From: Mycobacterium szulgai
Lineage (GTDB): Bacteria > Actinomycetota > Actinomycetes > Mycobacteriales > Mycobacteriaceae
Assembly (NCBI RefSeq): GCF_002116635.1
Contig: NZ_LQPW01000022.1
Location: 32,323-96,322, forward strand
Length of the DNA: 64,000 nt
Direction: 5' to 3'
Shown here: positions 39,301-49,598 of the stretch, piece after piece
How positions within the stretch are numbered: position 1 is the stretch's first letter
How the letters are laid out: each line of letters opens with the position of its first letter
Program-made: the position numbers and the translations under genes
The notes under the pieces: generated by a model
What the model saw: the letters and a program-made list of their open reading frames with translations, nothing else
Databases searched by the model: none
Told to the model about the DNA's origin: nothing

Positions 39301-40879
39301 CCTTGACGACGACTTCTTCACATTCGGCATGGACAGCATCGTGGCGATCTCGTTGGTACACAAGGCGCGCCGGCGTGGTCTGACGCTGAGCCCGCGGATG
39401 GTGTTCAGCGCCGCGACCATTCGTCAACTCGCCGCCGCGGTCGACGAGGCCGTCGAGTCGGATGCCGGCGTCGCGACCGCCGAATACGGTGAAGTGCCAC
39501 CACTTCCCATGGTTTCCTGGCTGTACCAGCACGGGAGTTTCCGCCGCTTCACACACACCGTTCTGCTCCGGCTGCCGTCTGCTATCGACGGCTCGGCTAT
39601 CGAGCGGATGCTGCAATTGCTCCTCGACGGGCACGACACCCTGCGATCGGTGCTGACCGACACTCCCGCAGGTCCGCGGCTGGTGACCCGAGAGCCCGGT
39701 GTCGTCAGTGCGGCTGACGTGTTGAGCCGAGTCGAGCTGTCGGCTGCCGACGAGACCGAACTGGTCTCGGCCATCGGGCGTTCGGCGCCCGAAGTGATGG
39801 ACGAGATCGACCCCTACCGGGGTGAAGTGCTGCGGGCCGTCTGGTTCTGCGGAGCCGAACACGGAGATGTTTTGCTGCTCACCGCGCACCACCTGACGGT
39901 GGACGTCGTGTCGTGGCACATCATGCTCGGTGATATCGCCGAGGCGTGGCGCTGCGTGCAGGCGGGGGCGGCGCCGAAGATGTTGCCGGAGTTCACCTCT
40001 TACCGCCGGTGGTGTGAGCTGATCTGGCAACGGGCCGACGAGCCGGAGGTGCGGGCTCAGCAGGAGTACTGGGTCGGGCAGGTCTGCGCGCCCGATCCCG
40101 CTTTAGGTCTGCGGTATCCGGATCCCGCCCGGGACACCTGGTCCACCTTGCGCGTCACCCAGACGGTCACACCGGCCGGCGTCACCGCGCTGGTTTTGGC
40201 CAGCCTCGCCAGAGACGAGGGGGTGCGTGAATTCCTCTTGGCTGCAACAACAATGGTAATGGCGAGTTGGCGCCGTCTGCGCGGACAGGATCCGGCAGCC
40301 GGCACCCTGCTGGCGCTGGAAGGCCACGGACGCGTCGATGCCGCCCTGGACACCGATACCACCAATACAGTCGGCTGGTTCACCAGCGCTTTCCCGGCGC
40401 GATTCGGGGTGGGCGCGGATGCGCTCGACGTTGCGCAGGCCGAGCAGGACCCGCGGGCCGCACGGGCCCTGCTGGACACGGTGGTCGCCCATCTCGGCGA
40501 AGTGCCGAACGAGGGACTGGACTACGGCCTGCTGCACTACATCGCCCGCCTCCCCGATTTGGAGAAGGGGGCCGAACCGCAGATCCAGTTCAGCTATTTG
40601 GGTCGCCTGGATCTCGGCGCTGCCGGCGACGAACCGTGGTCACTGCTCGGTGGGGCCTACCTGGCGGCACTGCCGAACGCGCCGGAGCCGGATTTACCGC
40701 TTCGTTTCGCGCTCAACGTCAGCGCCTTCGTCGCCCACACGCCAGAGGGCACCCAACTGATCAGCAACTGGCGCTGGAGCGATGCGTTGTTCGCAAGCTC
40801 GGATATCGACCAGATGATGCAACTGTGGCAGCGCGGCATTGCCGCACTGGCAGGCGGCCTGGACAGAAACCCGGCTTGA
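36347..40879 (+). CDS. mbtF: Mycobactin NRPS MbtF (C-A-PCP-E-like)
   Basis: A 1510-residue synthetase starting at ATG 36347, four bases after the mbtE stop. The condensation domain has HHILLDGWG (about residue 141). Adenylation has IIFTSGSTGEPKGV (about 602). The carrier has FGMDSIV (about 993; the usual GGDS is MDS but the Ser is kept). A C-terminal epimerase/condensation-like domain has HHLTVDVVSW (about 1181), LEGHGR and TVGWFTS. It adds the second hydroxylysine, which ends as the cyclic caprolactam. It corresponds to Rv2379c. Confidence 0.92.
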   Translation: MVTTAPAQIEDVLALTPLQEGLFALYRLAEGSFDIYTMQFVADIDGPLDVELLRRSAQAMLDRHPNLRAAFWDRDVPKPVQIVPAHAELPWSERVAMPTEFDAIARSERHRRFDLSRGPAMRVVVLSVPGEPRWRMIFTAHHILLDGWGLGVFFTEMLAVYRAGGALDGLPAARPYRDYIAWLAGQDRVAAVAKWTEYLKGVSAPLMVAEGTSAAAGGVPEQAQSLLPAGATAGLRQWARRNGLTLNTAVLFAWAVVLSRLTDRRDVVFGTVVSGRPENLPDIETMVGMFINTVPVVHHVSTAASVVEQCVALQRESSAMRDIGYLSLSELGRAHGGGALFDSMFVFENAPIEDAIHPVTTPDGARFTPIAGESLTHYPLTAVSHLKDDALVVVVEAIRAAVPHLPAAQICERLVGVLRQLPAIGDRTPDALDVLTAAERAEFAGVGSPSVPIPEGSVWELFERQVRTTPDAIALSAGNSERYTYAELHAAACRLAGVLAAHGVGPETVVALALPRSGQSIVAILAVLAAGGTYLPIDVSLPAARIQSILRQANPALAIVGDGCADLVGAQIPKLDPAVAEGNSRDVAVAPRAHRDPQHSAYIIFTSGSTGEPKGVVGTNAALLGYFADHRERVYRPAMARLGRPLRIAHAWSLSFDASWQPMIGLLDGHALHLFDAEEMRDADRLVKGMAANRIDMIDTTPSMFVQLRAAGLLDHDLGVLALGGEAINSALWDRLRALPSTSVYNCYGPTEMTVEAVVAPVHDYPAPTIGTANAGTFGYVLDSALRMVPNGVVGELYLSGAQLARGYVGQSAMTAARFVADPLRPGQRMYRTGDLVRRLAHGGYAYLGREDTQVKIRGYRVEVSEIEAALRGQPGVQDAAVSVLRRESGATLVGFVVWQENTNADPAYLRTELTERLPSYMVPARILALAALPVNANGKLDGHALDRLAAGALSAVAGEAVASNDTERVLCELFEEQFSGVVPHLDDDFFTFGMDSIVAISLVHKARRRGLTLSPRMVFSAATIRQLAAAVDEAVESDAGVATAEYGEVPPLPMVSWLYQHGSFRRFTHTVLLRLPSAIDGSAIERMLQLLLDGHDTLRSVLTDTPAGPRLVTREPGVVSAADVLSRVELSAADETELVSAIGRSAPEVMDEIDPYRGEVLRAVWFCGAEHGDVLLLTAHHLTVDVVSWHIMLGDIAEAWRCVQAGAAPKMLPEFTSYRRWCELIWQRADEPEVRAQQEYWVGQVCAPDPALGLRYPDPARDTWSTLRVTQTVTPAGVTALVLASLARDEGVREFLLAATTMVMASWRRLRGQDPAAGTLLALEGHGRVDAALDTDTTNTVGWFTSAFPARFGVGADALDVAQAEQDPRAARALLDTVVAHLGEVPNEGLDYGLLHYIARLPDLEKGAEPQIQFSYLGRLDLGAAGDEPWSLLGGAYLAALPNAPEPDLPLRFALNVSAFVAHTPEGTQLISNWRWSDALFASSDIDQMMQLWQRGIAALAGGLDRNPA

Positions 40880-40891
40880 GGAAGGACTGGG

Positions 40892-43800
40892 ATGCAGCCG
40901 CGCGACCAAGACTGGATTGGCAAGGACGAAATCAGGGCCACCGTCGCAACCCAACTCGGTTGCGCTCCTGGCGATCTCGCCGACCGTGACGACCTCATCC
41001 AGCTGGGCCTGAATTCCATTCTGATGATGACGCTGGCCGGAGGCTGGCGTAAGCGCGGTGTGGACATCACGTTCGCTCAGCTCGCCGCCGATCCCACCAT
41101 CGCGTCGTGGTACGACCTGCTTGGCGGCGGTGAAAACAACAGTGCTGCAGCATCATTCGAGCTTGTCGAACCCGTCGCTGAGCGGGCCGCCGACGAAGCC
41201 CCGTACCCCCTGGCCACGATGCAGCACGCGTACTGGGTAGGCCGTTCCGACGAGCAACAGCTCGGCGGCGTCGCGGCACATCTATATGTCGAATTCGACG
41301 GCCACCTCACCGATCCCGCGCGGCTGGAGCGCGCGGTGGCTGACCTTATCGCCACACACCCGATGCTGCGGACGCGATTCCGGCCCGACGGTACGCAACA
41401 AACCATGGCCGCTCCGGGGCGGTCGGTGTTCGAGGTGATCGATCTGCGTGGACGCAGTCTCGAGGAGACCGAAGCCGCATTGACCGATTTACGGGACCGA
41501 AAAACACACCAGCGCATGGCTATTGAAGACGGCCAGGTCATCGACATCACGTTGACCCTGTTCGATGCGGACCGCAGCCGGCTGCATCTGGACATCGACA
41601 TGTTGGCGGGCGACGCGATGAGCTACCGCGTGCTGGTATCGGAACTGGCCGAATTGTATCGGGGGGCGCCGGTTTCCCCGCCCGGATACAGCTACCGGCG
41701 CTACCGCACCGAACGCCGGGAAGACAGCACCGCGCGGGAACGAGACCGACAGTGGTGGCAGCAACGGTTGCCCGAAATGGCCGGTGCCCCCGAACTGCCG
41801 ACGGTCCCCGTCGCCGAGCGCGCTGCGCCGTATCGCACGGTTCGCTACCAGCACTGGCTGACGCCAGAATCCAGGCGGCGGCTGGTGGCCGGGGCCCACC
41901 GCCGCGGAATCACACCGGCCAGCGCCCTGGCGGGCGTATTCGCCGATACCGTGGGCGGCTGGTCGGCACAGCCCAGGTTTGTGCTGAATGTGCCGTTGTT
42001 CCACCGGGAAGCGGTCCATCCGGACATCGACCGGGTGATCGGCGATTTCACGTCGTCGATCATGCTCGAGGTCGACGTCACCGAGAACGTCTCGGTAGCC
42101 GACCGGGCCCGCGCGGTCCAGCGCAACATGTACGAAAGCGGCTCGCACGCGGCGTATTCCGGTCTTGAGGTGCTGCGTGACCTGGGACGGCACCGCGGTG
42201 AACCGGTGCTGGCGCCCATAGTCTTCACCAGCGCGCTGGATCTGGGCGAGCTGTTCGCCGACAGCGTGATCCAGACCTTCGGTGAACCGGTGTGGATCAT
42301 CTCCCAGGGGCCGCAAGTGCTCCTGGACGCTCAGGTCACCGAATTGCGGGGCGGCTTGCTGATCAACTGGGACGTTCGCGAATCCGCGTTTCCCGACGGT
42401 GTCATCGACGCGATGTTCGCCAGCTTCACCCAAACGGTCCAGCGCCTTGCCGAGGGTGATGCCGGCTGGGATGCCGAGGCGGCGGTGCGGCTGCCGAGCG
42501 CTCAGGCTGAAGTACGTGCGTCCGTCAATGCGACCGGGGGCCCGGTCAGCCGTAGGTGTCTACATCAAGGTTTCTTCGAGCACGCTGCGCTGAATCCCGA
42601 AGCGCCCGCGGTGGTGTGGGGCCTGGGCGAGGGCGTGGGCGGGTGGAGTTATGGCGAGTTGGCCCAGCAGGCACTTGCGGTGGCCGGGGCGCTGCGGGCT
42701 CGCGGCGTGCGGCCCGGCGATGCCGTCGCCGTACAGCTGCCCAAGGGCCGCGAGCAAGTAGCGGCCGTGTTGGGGGTGCTCGCCGCCGGGGCAACCTATG
42801 TGCCGATCGGCTTCGACCAGCCGCAGGCGCGGCGTGCCAAGATCCTGCAGACCGCGCAGGTTGCCGCGGCACTGACCGTCGAGGGTACCCAGCTGGGTGC
42901 GGTCGAATGCCTATCCATCGAAGCGGCGCGCCGGTTTGCCGAACCGTTGGCGAAGCCGGTGTTTCCCGATACCGGCGAGATCGCTTACGTCATCTTCACC
43001 TCGGGTTCGACCGGTCTGCCCAAGGGTGTCGACGTCGCGCACCGCGGCGCGATGAACACCATCGACGCTGTCAACGACTGGTTCGGGGTGAACAGCACCG
43101 ATCGGGTACTTGCGCTATCCGCATTGGAATTCGACGCATCGGTTTACGACATCTTCGGCATGTTCTCGGTGGGCGGATCACTGGTTGCGGTCGATGCCCA
43201 GCAGCGCGCGGCGGCCACCAGTTGGGTGGAACTGCTTCGCCACCATCGAGTTTCGATCCTCAATTGTGTGCCCAGCATGCTCGACATGATCTTGGAGCTC
43301 GGCGGCGATGGATTGGGGGATTCGCTGCGCGCGGTCACCCTGGGCGGCGACTGGGTAGCTGCCGACCTGGCTCGCCGGCTGGCTGCGCAGGTTCCCGGCT
43401 GCCGGTTTTCCGGGCTGGGCGGTGCCACCGAAACGTCGATCCACAACACGATCTGTGAGGTGGTCGGCGAACCACCGGCGCACTGGACGACGGTGCCCTT
43501 CGGGGTGCCGTTGCGTAATGTGCAGTGCCGGGTGGTTTCGCCGGCGGGCCGCGATTGCCCGGACTGGGTGTCCGGTGAATTCTGGGTCGGCGGGGCGAAT
43601 GTCGCGGTGGGCTACCGCAATGACCCGCAGCGTACGGCGCAGCGATTCGTCGAGCACGACGGTAAGCGCTGGTACAAAACCGGCGACATGGCCAGGTACT
43701 GGCCCGACGGCACCGTCGAGTTCCTCGGCCGGGCCGACAACCAGGTGCAGATCCGGGGATACCGGGTGGAACTCGGGGAAGTGGAGAGCGCCCTTCGTGC

Positions 43801-44377
43801 CCTGCCCGGGGTGCGCCAGGCCGTCGCCGCCGTCGTCGGCGCCAGCGCACCCAAGCTGGTTGCCGCCTTGGTGGGAGACCCTGATGAGGCCGGCGACATC
43901 GCTACCTCGGTTGCAAAGCTGCTGCCGAGCTACATGGTGCCCACTCGCACAGTCTTTTTGGACGAATTTCCCTTGACCTCAAACGGCAAGCTGGATCGTC
44001 GCGCGGTTGCCGCGTCGCTCGAACCGTCGGCCGCGCCAACCCAGCGCTGTGCCCCGCGTAATGATGTGGAAGCGGCGCTCGCTGACATCGTCGCCGAGGT
44101 GCTCGGCGTGAATTCTGTTGGTGTGCAAGATGATTTCTTTGCCCACGGCGGCGATTCGGTGTTGGCCACCACAGTTATCGCGCGGGTACGCGAATGGCTG
44201 GACTTAGATCACGCATTGGTGTCGGACCTGTTCGCCACGCGGACGGTGGCGGGTCTTGCTGAACGACTTGGCAGCCGGGAAACCCAACGCGGCACACCGC
44301 AGCGATTGGCCGTCATCGCACGCCACTACCTCGACATCGCGGCGTTGACCGACGAGGAAGTGCTCGCCCAAGGCTAG
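40892..44377 (+). CDS. mbtB: Mycobactin NRPS MbtB (ArCP-Cy-A-PCP), no TE domain
   Basis: An 1161-residue synthetase. The N-terminal aryl carrier has Ser42 in LGLNSI. The cyclisation domain has its DxxxxD active motif in DIDMLAGDAM (about residue 233). Adenylation has VIFTSGSTGLPKGV (about 699), and the peptidyl carrier has GGDSVL (about 1087). It takes salicylate from MbtA, activates Ser or Thr and forms the (methyl)oxazoline. It is shorter than the M. tuberculosis protein (1414 residues as I recall) because no thioesterase domain follows the carrier, consistent with the separate mbtT. AGGAAGG precedes the ATG. Its stop overlaps the stop of the convergent flavin dehydrogenase gene. Confidence 0.93.
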   Translation: MQPRDQDWIGKDEIRATVATQLGCAPGDLADRDDLIQLGLNSILMMTLAGGWRKRGVDITFAQLAADPTIASWYDLLGGGENNSAAASFELVEPVAERAADEAPYPLATMQHAYWVGRSDEQQLGGVAAHLYVEFDGHLTDPARLERAVADLIATHPMLRTRFRPDGTQQTMAAPGRSVFEVIDLRGRSLEETEAALTDLRDRKTHQRMAIEDGQVIDITLTLFDADRSRLHLDIDMLAGDAMSYRVLVSELAELYRGAPVSPPGYSYRRYRTERREDSTARERDRQWWQQRLPEMAGAPELPTVPVAERAAPYRTVRYQHWLTPESRRRLVAGAHRRGITPASALAGVFADTVGGWSAQPRFVLNVPLFHREAVHPDIDRVIGDFTSSIMLEVDVTENVSVADRARAVQRNMYESGSHAAYSGLEVLRDLGRHRGEPVLAPIVFTSALDLGELFADSVIQTFGEPVWIISQGPQVLLDAQVTELRGGLLINWDVRESAFPDGVIDAMFASFTQTVQRLAEGDAGWDAEAAVRLPSAQAEVRASVNATGGPVSRRCLHQGFFEHAALNPEAPAVVWGLGEGVGGWSYGELAQQALAVAGALRARGVRPGDAVAVQLPKGREQVAAVLGVLAAGATYVPIGFDQPQARRAKILQTAQVAAALTVEGTQLGAVECLSIEAARRFAEPLAKPVFPDTGEIAYVIFTSGSTGLPKGVDVAHRGAMNTIDAVNDWFGVNSTDRVLALSALEFDASVYDIFGMFSVGGSLVAVDAQQRAAATSWVELLRHHRVSILNCVPSMLDMILELGGDGLGDSLRAVTLGGDWVAADLARRLAAQVPGCRFSGLGGATETSIHNTICEVVGEPPAHWTTVPFGVPLRNVQCRVVSPAGRDCPDWVSGEFWVGGANVAVGYRNDPQRTAQRFVEHDGKRWYKTGDMARYWPDGTVEFLGRADNQVQIRGYRVELGEVESALRALPGVRQAVAAVVGASAPKLVAALVGDPDEAGDIATSVAKLLPSYMVPTRTVFLDEFPLTSNGKLDRRAVAASLEPSAAPTQRCAPRNDVEAALADIVAEVLGVNSVGVQDDFFAHGGDSVLATTVIARVREWLDLDHALVSDLFATRTVAGLAERLGSRETQRGTPQRLAVIARHYLDIAALTDEEVLAQG

Positions 44378-45831
44378 TACGGCGCCGGCGATCCGACGAC
44401 CATGCTGCCGACGTTGCACTCCTGCAGCTCATTGACTCCGGCGGCCGCGACAAACGCGGCGGTGTCGCCGAATCCTTGCGCACATGCCCCCAGTCCCATC
44501 GCCGTTGCGGCCAGGTACATGGTCTGCATCAGGACGCCGACGTCCTTGAGAATGGTGGCGTAAGCCATCTGTTCGTAGGTCCACATGATACGGCCCCAGC
44601 GTGCCGAAATAACCAGCAGTACTTGGGGTTCGGCACCTCCGGTGAGGGTGGCCGCCGCCGGCTTCAATAGCTGGGCCACCGCCTTGGAATCCGCCGGTGC
44701 CACCGGACGCAACACATGGTCGAAGGAGTCGTAGTGGTACATGCCCGGTTCTAGCCCGGCAACGTTGCGCACCACCAGATACAGCTCCAGTTCGTAAAGG
44801 CCGCCGCTCGAAGGGTAGGGCCGCGACGAGAGCTCCTCGCCCGCACCGATCGGGTGCGTGGATCGCGTGCGTGCGGTGCGGTAAAGCAATTCGCCCAGTT
44901 GCCCGATGGTGATCGGACGGGCGTCATCGAAAGTTCTTGTCGAAATCCGGTCTTCGAGAACAACGGTAAGGGTCGGATCCGTTGCCCGTTTGACGTTCAG
45001 GTCGGGGGTCGGCAGCGCGATCGCTTCACCGGCATAATTCGCCCGGCGGGCGGGCGGCTGCGGGAATCGCTCCTTTGCCCATTTGGTCGGACCGAAATGC
45101 TCCCAGGTGACGGTACGTTCGCCCAGCGTGCTGCGACGGTGAAACCACAGATCGGGTGCGCTCCAGCTCAGGGTGTCAAAACTGCGTTCTTCGTTGCCGG
45201 CTGCAACGCAGAACCCGCACCGATGCAGGTCGTCGATGAAATGTGACGCGACGGGATCCGGCGCGGCTGCGCCGGCTTCGGGTGATCCGTCCAGCAGCGC
45301 CAGCAGCTGCGAATCGTGGATGCGCAGATCACACCACGCCAACGGATGTTCCAGCACGAAATCATCCGAATCTTTATGGAGCACAGCGAATTTCGATAGG
45401 GTGGCGGATCGCGGCGACAACGTCGATAGCGGTTGCGGTCCAGGCGCCGGTCGCCCGTGCGGCTGTATGGAGTACCGGTCCCGCTCGCCGTGGCGCACGG
45501 TTACCGCCAGCCAGCCGTCGCCGGCGAGGCGATCGATCAGGCTGGCGACGTCGCCGCCGTCGGCTTGCGCGCCGAGCTCGGACAGGGTTGCCGGACCGGC
45601 ATTGAGGGTTTTGAGTGCGTGGAGTTGGGCAGCGGGCAATCGGGTCAATTTCTCGCTACGCGGAGGATTGAGCAGCACTGCCGCAACAGGTGTGATCAAA
45701 CATGTCACGCCCGGCCGGTATGCGAATTTCGTCTGGCCGGGGTAGGTCGCGCCGGACAATCTGCAAACCTTCCCGCTGAAAAATTCATGCCTGCTACACA
45801 GCTGAGCCACAGGCTCTTCGGCAAAGGTCAC
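44374..45831 (-). CDS. SagB/ThcOx-type nitroreductase-family dehydrogenase
   Basis: A protein of up to 485 residues. The N-terminal ~200 residues resemble the substrate-recognition part of SagB-type proteins (YRPGVTCLI, then a winged-helix-like stretch). The C-terminal FMN domain shows RISTRTF (about residue 296), [15 protein letters not shown] (about 341) and [11 protein letters not shown] (about 455). Relatives oxidise azolines to azoles in peptide natural products. Where those have a Lys-Tyr pair before the (x)ExxY helix, this protein reads WTYEQMAY, so the Lys seems to be Thr and activity is uncertain. The start is unsure: GTG 45831 has no ribosome site. It sits tail-to-tail with mbtB. 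Confidence 0.72.
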   Translation of the reverse strand: MTFAEEPVAQLCSRHEFFSGKVCRLSGATYPGQTKFAYRPGVTCLITPVAAVLLNPPRSEKLTRLPAAQLHALKTLNAGPATLSELGAQADGGDVASLIDRLAGDGWLAVTVRHGERDRYSIQPHGRPAPGPQPLSTLSPRSATLSKFAVLHKDSDDFVLEHPLAWCDLRIHDSQLLALLDGSPEAGAAAPDPVASHFIDDLHRCGFCVAAGNEERSFDTLSWSAPDLWFHRRSTLGERTVTWEHFGPTKWAKERFPQPPARRANYAGEAIALPTPDLNVKRATDPTLTVVLEDRISTRTFDDARPITIGQLGELLYRTARTRSTHPIGAGEELSSRPYPSSGGLYELELYLVVRNVAGLEPGMYHYDSFDHVLRPVAPADSKAVAQLLKPAAATLTGGAEPQVLLVISARWGRIMWTYEQMAYATILKDVGVLMQTMYLAATAMGLGACAQGFGDTAAFVAAAGVNELQECNVGSMVVGSPAPY

Positions 45832-45915
45832 AGTAGCGTGGATGTAACGCCTGTCCGCCAGAAATCCGAAACACCACGTGCACAGCGCTTTCGTGCCAAT
45901 TCAAGGGGGAGAACC

Positions 45916-46428
45916 GTGAAGACCATGAAATCCATCGCCACCGGGGCGGCCGCCGTGGCGGCAATCGCAGCAGCCGCCGCCGGTGTGACGTCAATCGCCT
46001 CGTTTAATTCCGGCGCATACGAGCCGGTTGTGTTCAGCACACCGTTGCCGCTGGATCCGGCGCCCACCCCGGCCCCGGCCGCGAACCTGCCGACCGCCGC
46101 ACAGCTGACCGGCCTGCTCAACAGCCTGGCCGATCCCAGCGTTTCGTTCACCAACAAGGGCAACCTGGTCGAGGGCGGCATCGGCGGCACTGAGGCCCAC
46201 CTCGCCGACCACGAACTCAAGAAGGCGGCCAAGAACGGCGACTTGCCGTTGTCGTTCACCGTCGCGAATATCCAGCCGGCCGCAGATGGCTCAGCGACTG
46301 CCGACGTCTCCGTTTCGGGTCCCAAGCTGTCGCCGCCCGTCACGCAGAGTGTGACCTTCGTGAACCAGGGCAGCTGGATGCTGTCGCGCAGCTCAGCGAT
46401 GCAACTGCTGCAGGCCGCCGGGCACTGA
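45916..46428 (+). CDS. cfp2: Secreted low-molecular-weight antigen Cfp2 (MTB12)
   Basis: A 170-residue secreted protein. The signal peptide ([20 protein letters not shown]) is followed by a Pro/Ala linker and the conserved domain with [20 protein letters not shown] and [12 protein letters not shown], ending [14 protein letters not shown], a close match to Rv2376c. GTG 45916 is preferred because GGGGGAG lies just upstream; ATG 45925 is an alternative. It is a culture-filtrate antigen without known enzymatic activity. It flanks the mbt cluster as in M. tuberculosis and is convergent with the sigma-factor gene. Confidence 0.93.
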   Translation: MKTMKSIATGAAAVAAIAAAAAGVTSIASFNSGAYEPVVFSTPLPLDPAPTPAPAANLPTAAQLTGLLNSLADPSVSFTNKGNLVEGGIGGTEAHLADHELKKAAKNGDLPLSFTVANIQPAADGSATADVSVSGPKLSPPVTQSVTFVNQGSWMLSRSSAMQLLQAAGH

Positions 46429-46431
46429 CCA

Positions 46432-47310
46432 TCAGCGCTGCAGCGCGCTGAGATTCAGTTTGGCCAAGCGCTGCGGGTCGGCCAGCACGTCGATCGCGGT
46501 GATCCGCCCGTCACGCACGACGAATGCCATGACCGCTGCTGGGTGGCCGGAGACGAAGACGACCGCGCCGGCGGCGCCGTTGATGGTGGCGTTGCGGACT
46601 TCTCGTTCCGGTCCCGCGTAACTGCGGGCCAGCTTGGCCACCGCGGCCGCACCCTCGGCGCGAAATCCGGCGGCCGGCGGTCCGAAGTCACCGCGCAGCA
46701 CCACGTCGGGATGCAGCACCGACACCAGCCGGTCGAAGTTGCCGCTGCGCCCGGCCGCGAAAAAGGCGTCGACGGCCTCATGCTGGGCCGTCAGGTCACC
46801 GTCGGGAAGAGGCTCGGCCTCCTGGATGCGCTGTCGCGCCCGGCTGGCCAGCTTGCGGGTGGTCTCCGGTGACCGCTCGACAATGGGTGCGATTTGGTCA
46901 AACGGGACAGCGAAAACGTCGTGCAGGACGAAGGCCAACCGTTCCGCCGGGCCCAACGTGTCCAGCACGACAAATAGCGCCAGGCCCACCGCATCGGCCA
47001 GCAGCGCGCGGTGTTCGGGGTCGAATTCGCCTTCGGCGTCCACGATGGGATCGGGCAGTCGCGCGACCAATTCCTCGGGGGCGCGACTGCGGCGTTCACG
47101 CAACGTGTTCAGACAGATCCGCGCCACTACCGTGGTGAGCCACGCGTCGAGGTTGGCGATCTTATCGGCGTCGCTGTGGGTGAGCCGCAGCCAGGCTTCC
47201 TGAACCGCGTCCTCGGCGTCTTCGACCGAGCCCAGCATCCGGTACCCAACCGCGCGCAGCTGCGGCCTTACGGCTTCGAAACGCTCCGTCAGCGCGAGGT
47301 CGACGGTCAT
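46432..47310 (-). CDS. ECF sigma factor with C-terminal SnoaL-like domain (ECF41/SigJ-like)
   Basis: A 292-residue RNA polymerase sigma factor. Region 2 is at residues 10-75 (YRMLGSVEDAEDAVQEAWLRL) and region 4 at about 110-165 (LGPAERLAFVLHDVFAVPFDQIA). A SnoaL/NTF2-like C-terminal domain follows (about 180-290), ending DPQRLAKLNL, which recalls the NPDKL motif of ECF41 factors. The DGGGK motif of that group is not clearly kept. In ECF41 the C-terminal domain controls activity in place of an anti-sigma factor. ATG 47310 overlaps the stop of the upstream decarboxylase-like gene (ATGA), so the pair is coupled. Confidence 0.85.
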   Translation of the reverse strand: MTVDLALTERFEAVRPQLRAVGYRMLGSVEDAEDAVQEAWLRLTHSDADKIANLDAWLTTVVARICLNTLRERRSRAPEELVARLPDPIVDAEGEFDPEHRALLADAVGLALFVVLDTLGPAERLAFVLHDVFAVPFDQIAPIVERSPETTRKLASRARQRIQEAEPLPDGDLTAQHEAVDAFFAAGRSGNFDRLVSVLHPDVVLRGDFGPPAAGFRAEGAAAVAKLARSYAGPEREVRNATINGAAGAVVFVSGHPAAVMAFVVRDGRITAIDVLADPQRLAKLNLSALQR

Positions 47311-47897
47311 GCGGTGTCGGGCAGCGCGCACACCATGCCTTCGGAGAGCCCCGAAGAACCGATGCCAAGCGCCAGATTGAAGCGGGCCCGCAGGTTGCCC
47401 AGCGTGATGATGTGGGTGAGCCCGACCAGTTGTGCCGTGTCGAAGTGCGCGCGCAGCGCCTCGAACAACTCGTCGCTGACCTGCACCGGCGTTCGGGTTA
47501 TCGCGGTCGCGTACTCCAGGATCAACTTGTCGACCGCGGAGAAACACGCGGCGTTTCGGTAGTCGGAGAGCGCGCGCAATTCCTCGTCGGTGATGCCCAG
47601 CCCGCGGGCTATCTGGGAGCCGAGGTCGATACAGAACTCGCAGCGCGCGGTCGTCGCCGACTTGAGCTCGGCCAGCGTGCGCTGGCGTGGGCTGAGGATG
47701 TCGAGTTTGGTCTCGGCCTGCTCCAGCCGTCCGTAGGCCCGCAATAGCCGGGGGATGTGGGCGTACATGCGCAGCGGTTCGAGCATGGTGGCGGTTTCGC
47801 GCCCGGTCAGCTGCTTGAACCGGCGTTTGGTGAAGAAAAACGCGATCTTGGTGCTCAGGTCCGCGTCGCGGTCAGAAATTCCGGTCAGTCGCGGCAT
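47307..47897 (-). CDS. Carboxymuconolactone decarboxylase/AhpD-like protein
   Basis: A 196-residue all-helical protein with the AhpD-like redox motif CEFC (CxxC) in TARCEFCIDLGSQIARGLG (about residues 84-102) and the preceding helix LAELKSATT. Such proteins are peroxidases or decarboxylases. The gene is a classic partner of ECF41 sigma factors and is probably both co-transcribed with and a target of the neighbouring sigma gene. AGGAGGG precedes ATG 47897. The substrate is unknown. Confidence 0.85.
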   Translation of the reverse strand: MPRLTGISDRDADLSTKIAFFFTKRRFKQLTGRETATMLEPLRMYAHIPRLLRAYGRLEQAETKLDILSPRQRTLAELKSATTARCEFCIDLGSQIARGLGITDEELRALSDYRNAACFSAVDKLILEYATAITRTPVQVSDELFEALRAHFDTAQLVGLTHIITLGNLRARFNLALGIGSSGLSEGMVCALPDTA

Positions 47898-47961
47898 GGG
47901 GTCCCTCCTGCCTGTCGGTGTCGCTACTGGATCGACACCTGGCAGCGCGCAAACGTGACCG

Positions 47962-48312
47962 CTAGTACGGCGCGTTTGGCGGCCGGTTCGGTGGCTGGTT
48001 GAGCGGCGGGCCCGATGACATATCCATGTCGAACACCCGCGCGTGCAGCACAGTGCGGTTTCGCAGGGCTGCGCGTACGGCGCGGTGCAGACCGTCCTCC
48101 AGGTAGGTGACCCCTCTCCACTTCACCGCGTGCGGGAAAAGGTCGCCGTAAAACGTCGAGTCTTCGGACAGCAGCCGGTCCAGCGCGAGCACGGTGGTCG
48201 TGGTGACCAATTCGTCGAGGCGGATCTGCTGCGGCGGAATCTGCGACCAATCCCGATAGGACAGCCCATGTTCGGGGTACGGCTTGCCTTCGCGCACGCC
48301 CTTGAAGATCAT
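47962..48312 (-). CDS. Conserved hypothetical protein (Rv2375-like)
   Basis: A 116-residue cytoplasmic protein beginning MIFKGVREGKPYPEHGLSYR, with a conserved-looking core around LDRLLSEDSTFYGDLFPHAVKW and YLEDGLHRAVRAAL, and a Pro/Asn-rich tail. The core resembles the ParB-like nuclease fold of small actinobacterial proteins only weakly. It occupies the same place upstream of hrcA as Rv2375. Function unknown. Confidence 0.7.
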   Translation of the reverse strand: MIFKGVREGKPYPEHGLSYRDWSQIPPQQIRLDELVTTTTVLALDRLLSEDSTFYGDLFPHAVKWRGVTYLEDGLHRAVRAALRNRTVLHARVFDMDMSSGPPLNQPPNRPPNAPY

Positions 48313-48457
48313 CTGCAGTCGCTTTCGCCTGACTCGCCCCGGCTCGACGGGACATGTTGGAAAGGCTAGACGGAAGATGAGCTAATTGCTTCGCAGCCCC
48401 GCGGAAATACCGGCTGCGCGCCTACGGCCTGGCGGTCTGTCGGTGCTGAGACCGTAA

Positions 48458-49528
<1,071 letters not shown>

Positions 49529-49598
49529 CTGCGCACCGGCTACAGAGTGTGTGGACAGCCCCGTAAGGGGCAGGCTTACAGGCTGAGAAAGGTTAATC

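Noticed and set aside
45433..45915. N-terminal extension of the cfp2 reading frame
   Set aside because: The upstream frame overlaps the SagB-like gene, is Arg/Gly-rich and would bury the clear signal peptide; the ribosome site fits GTG 45916.
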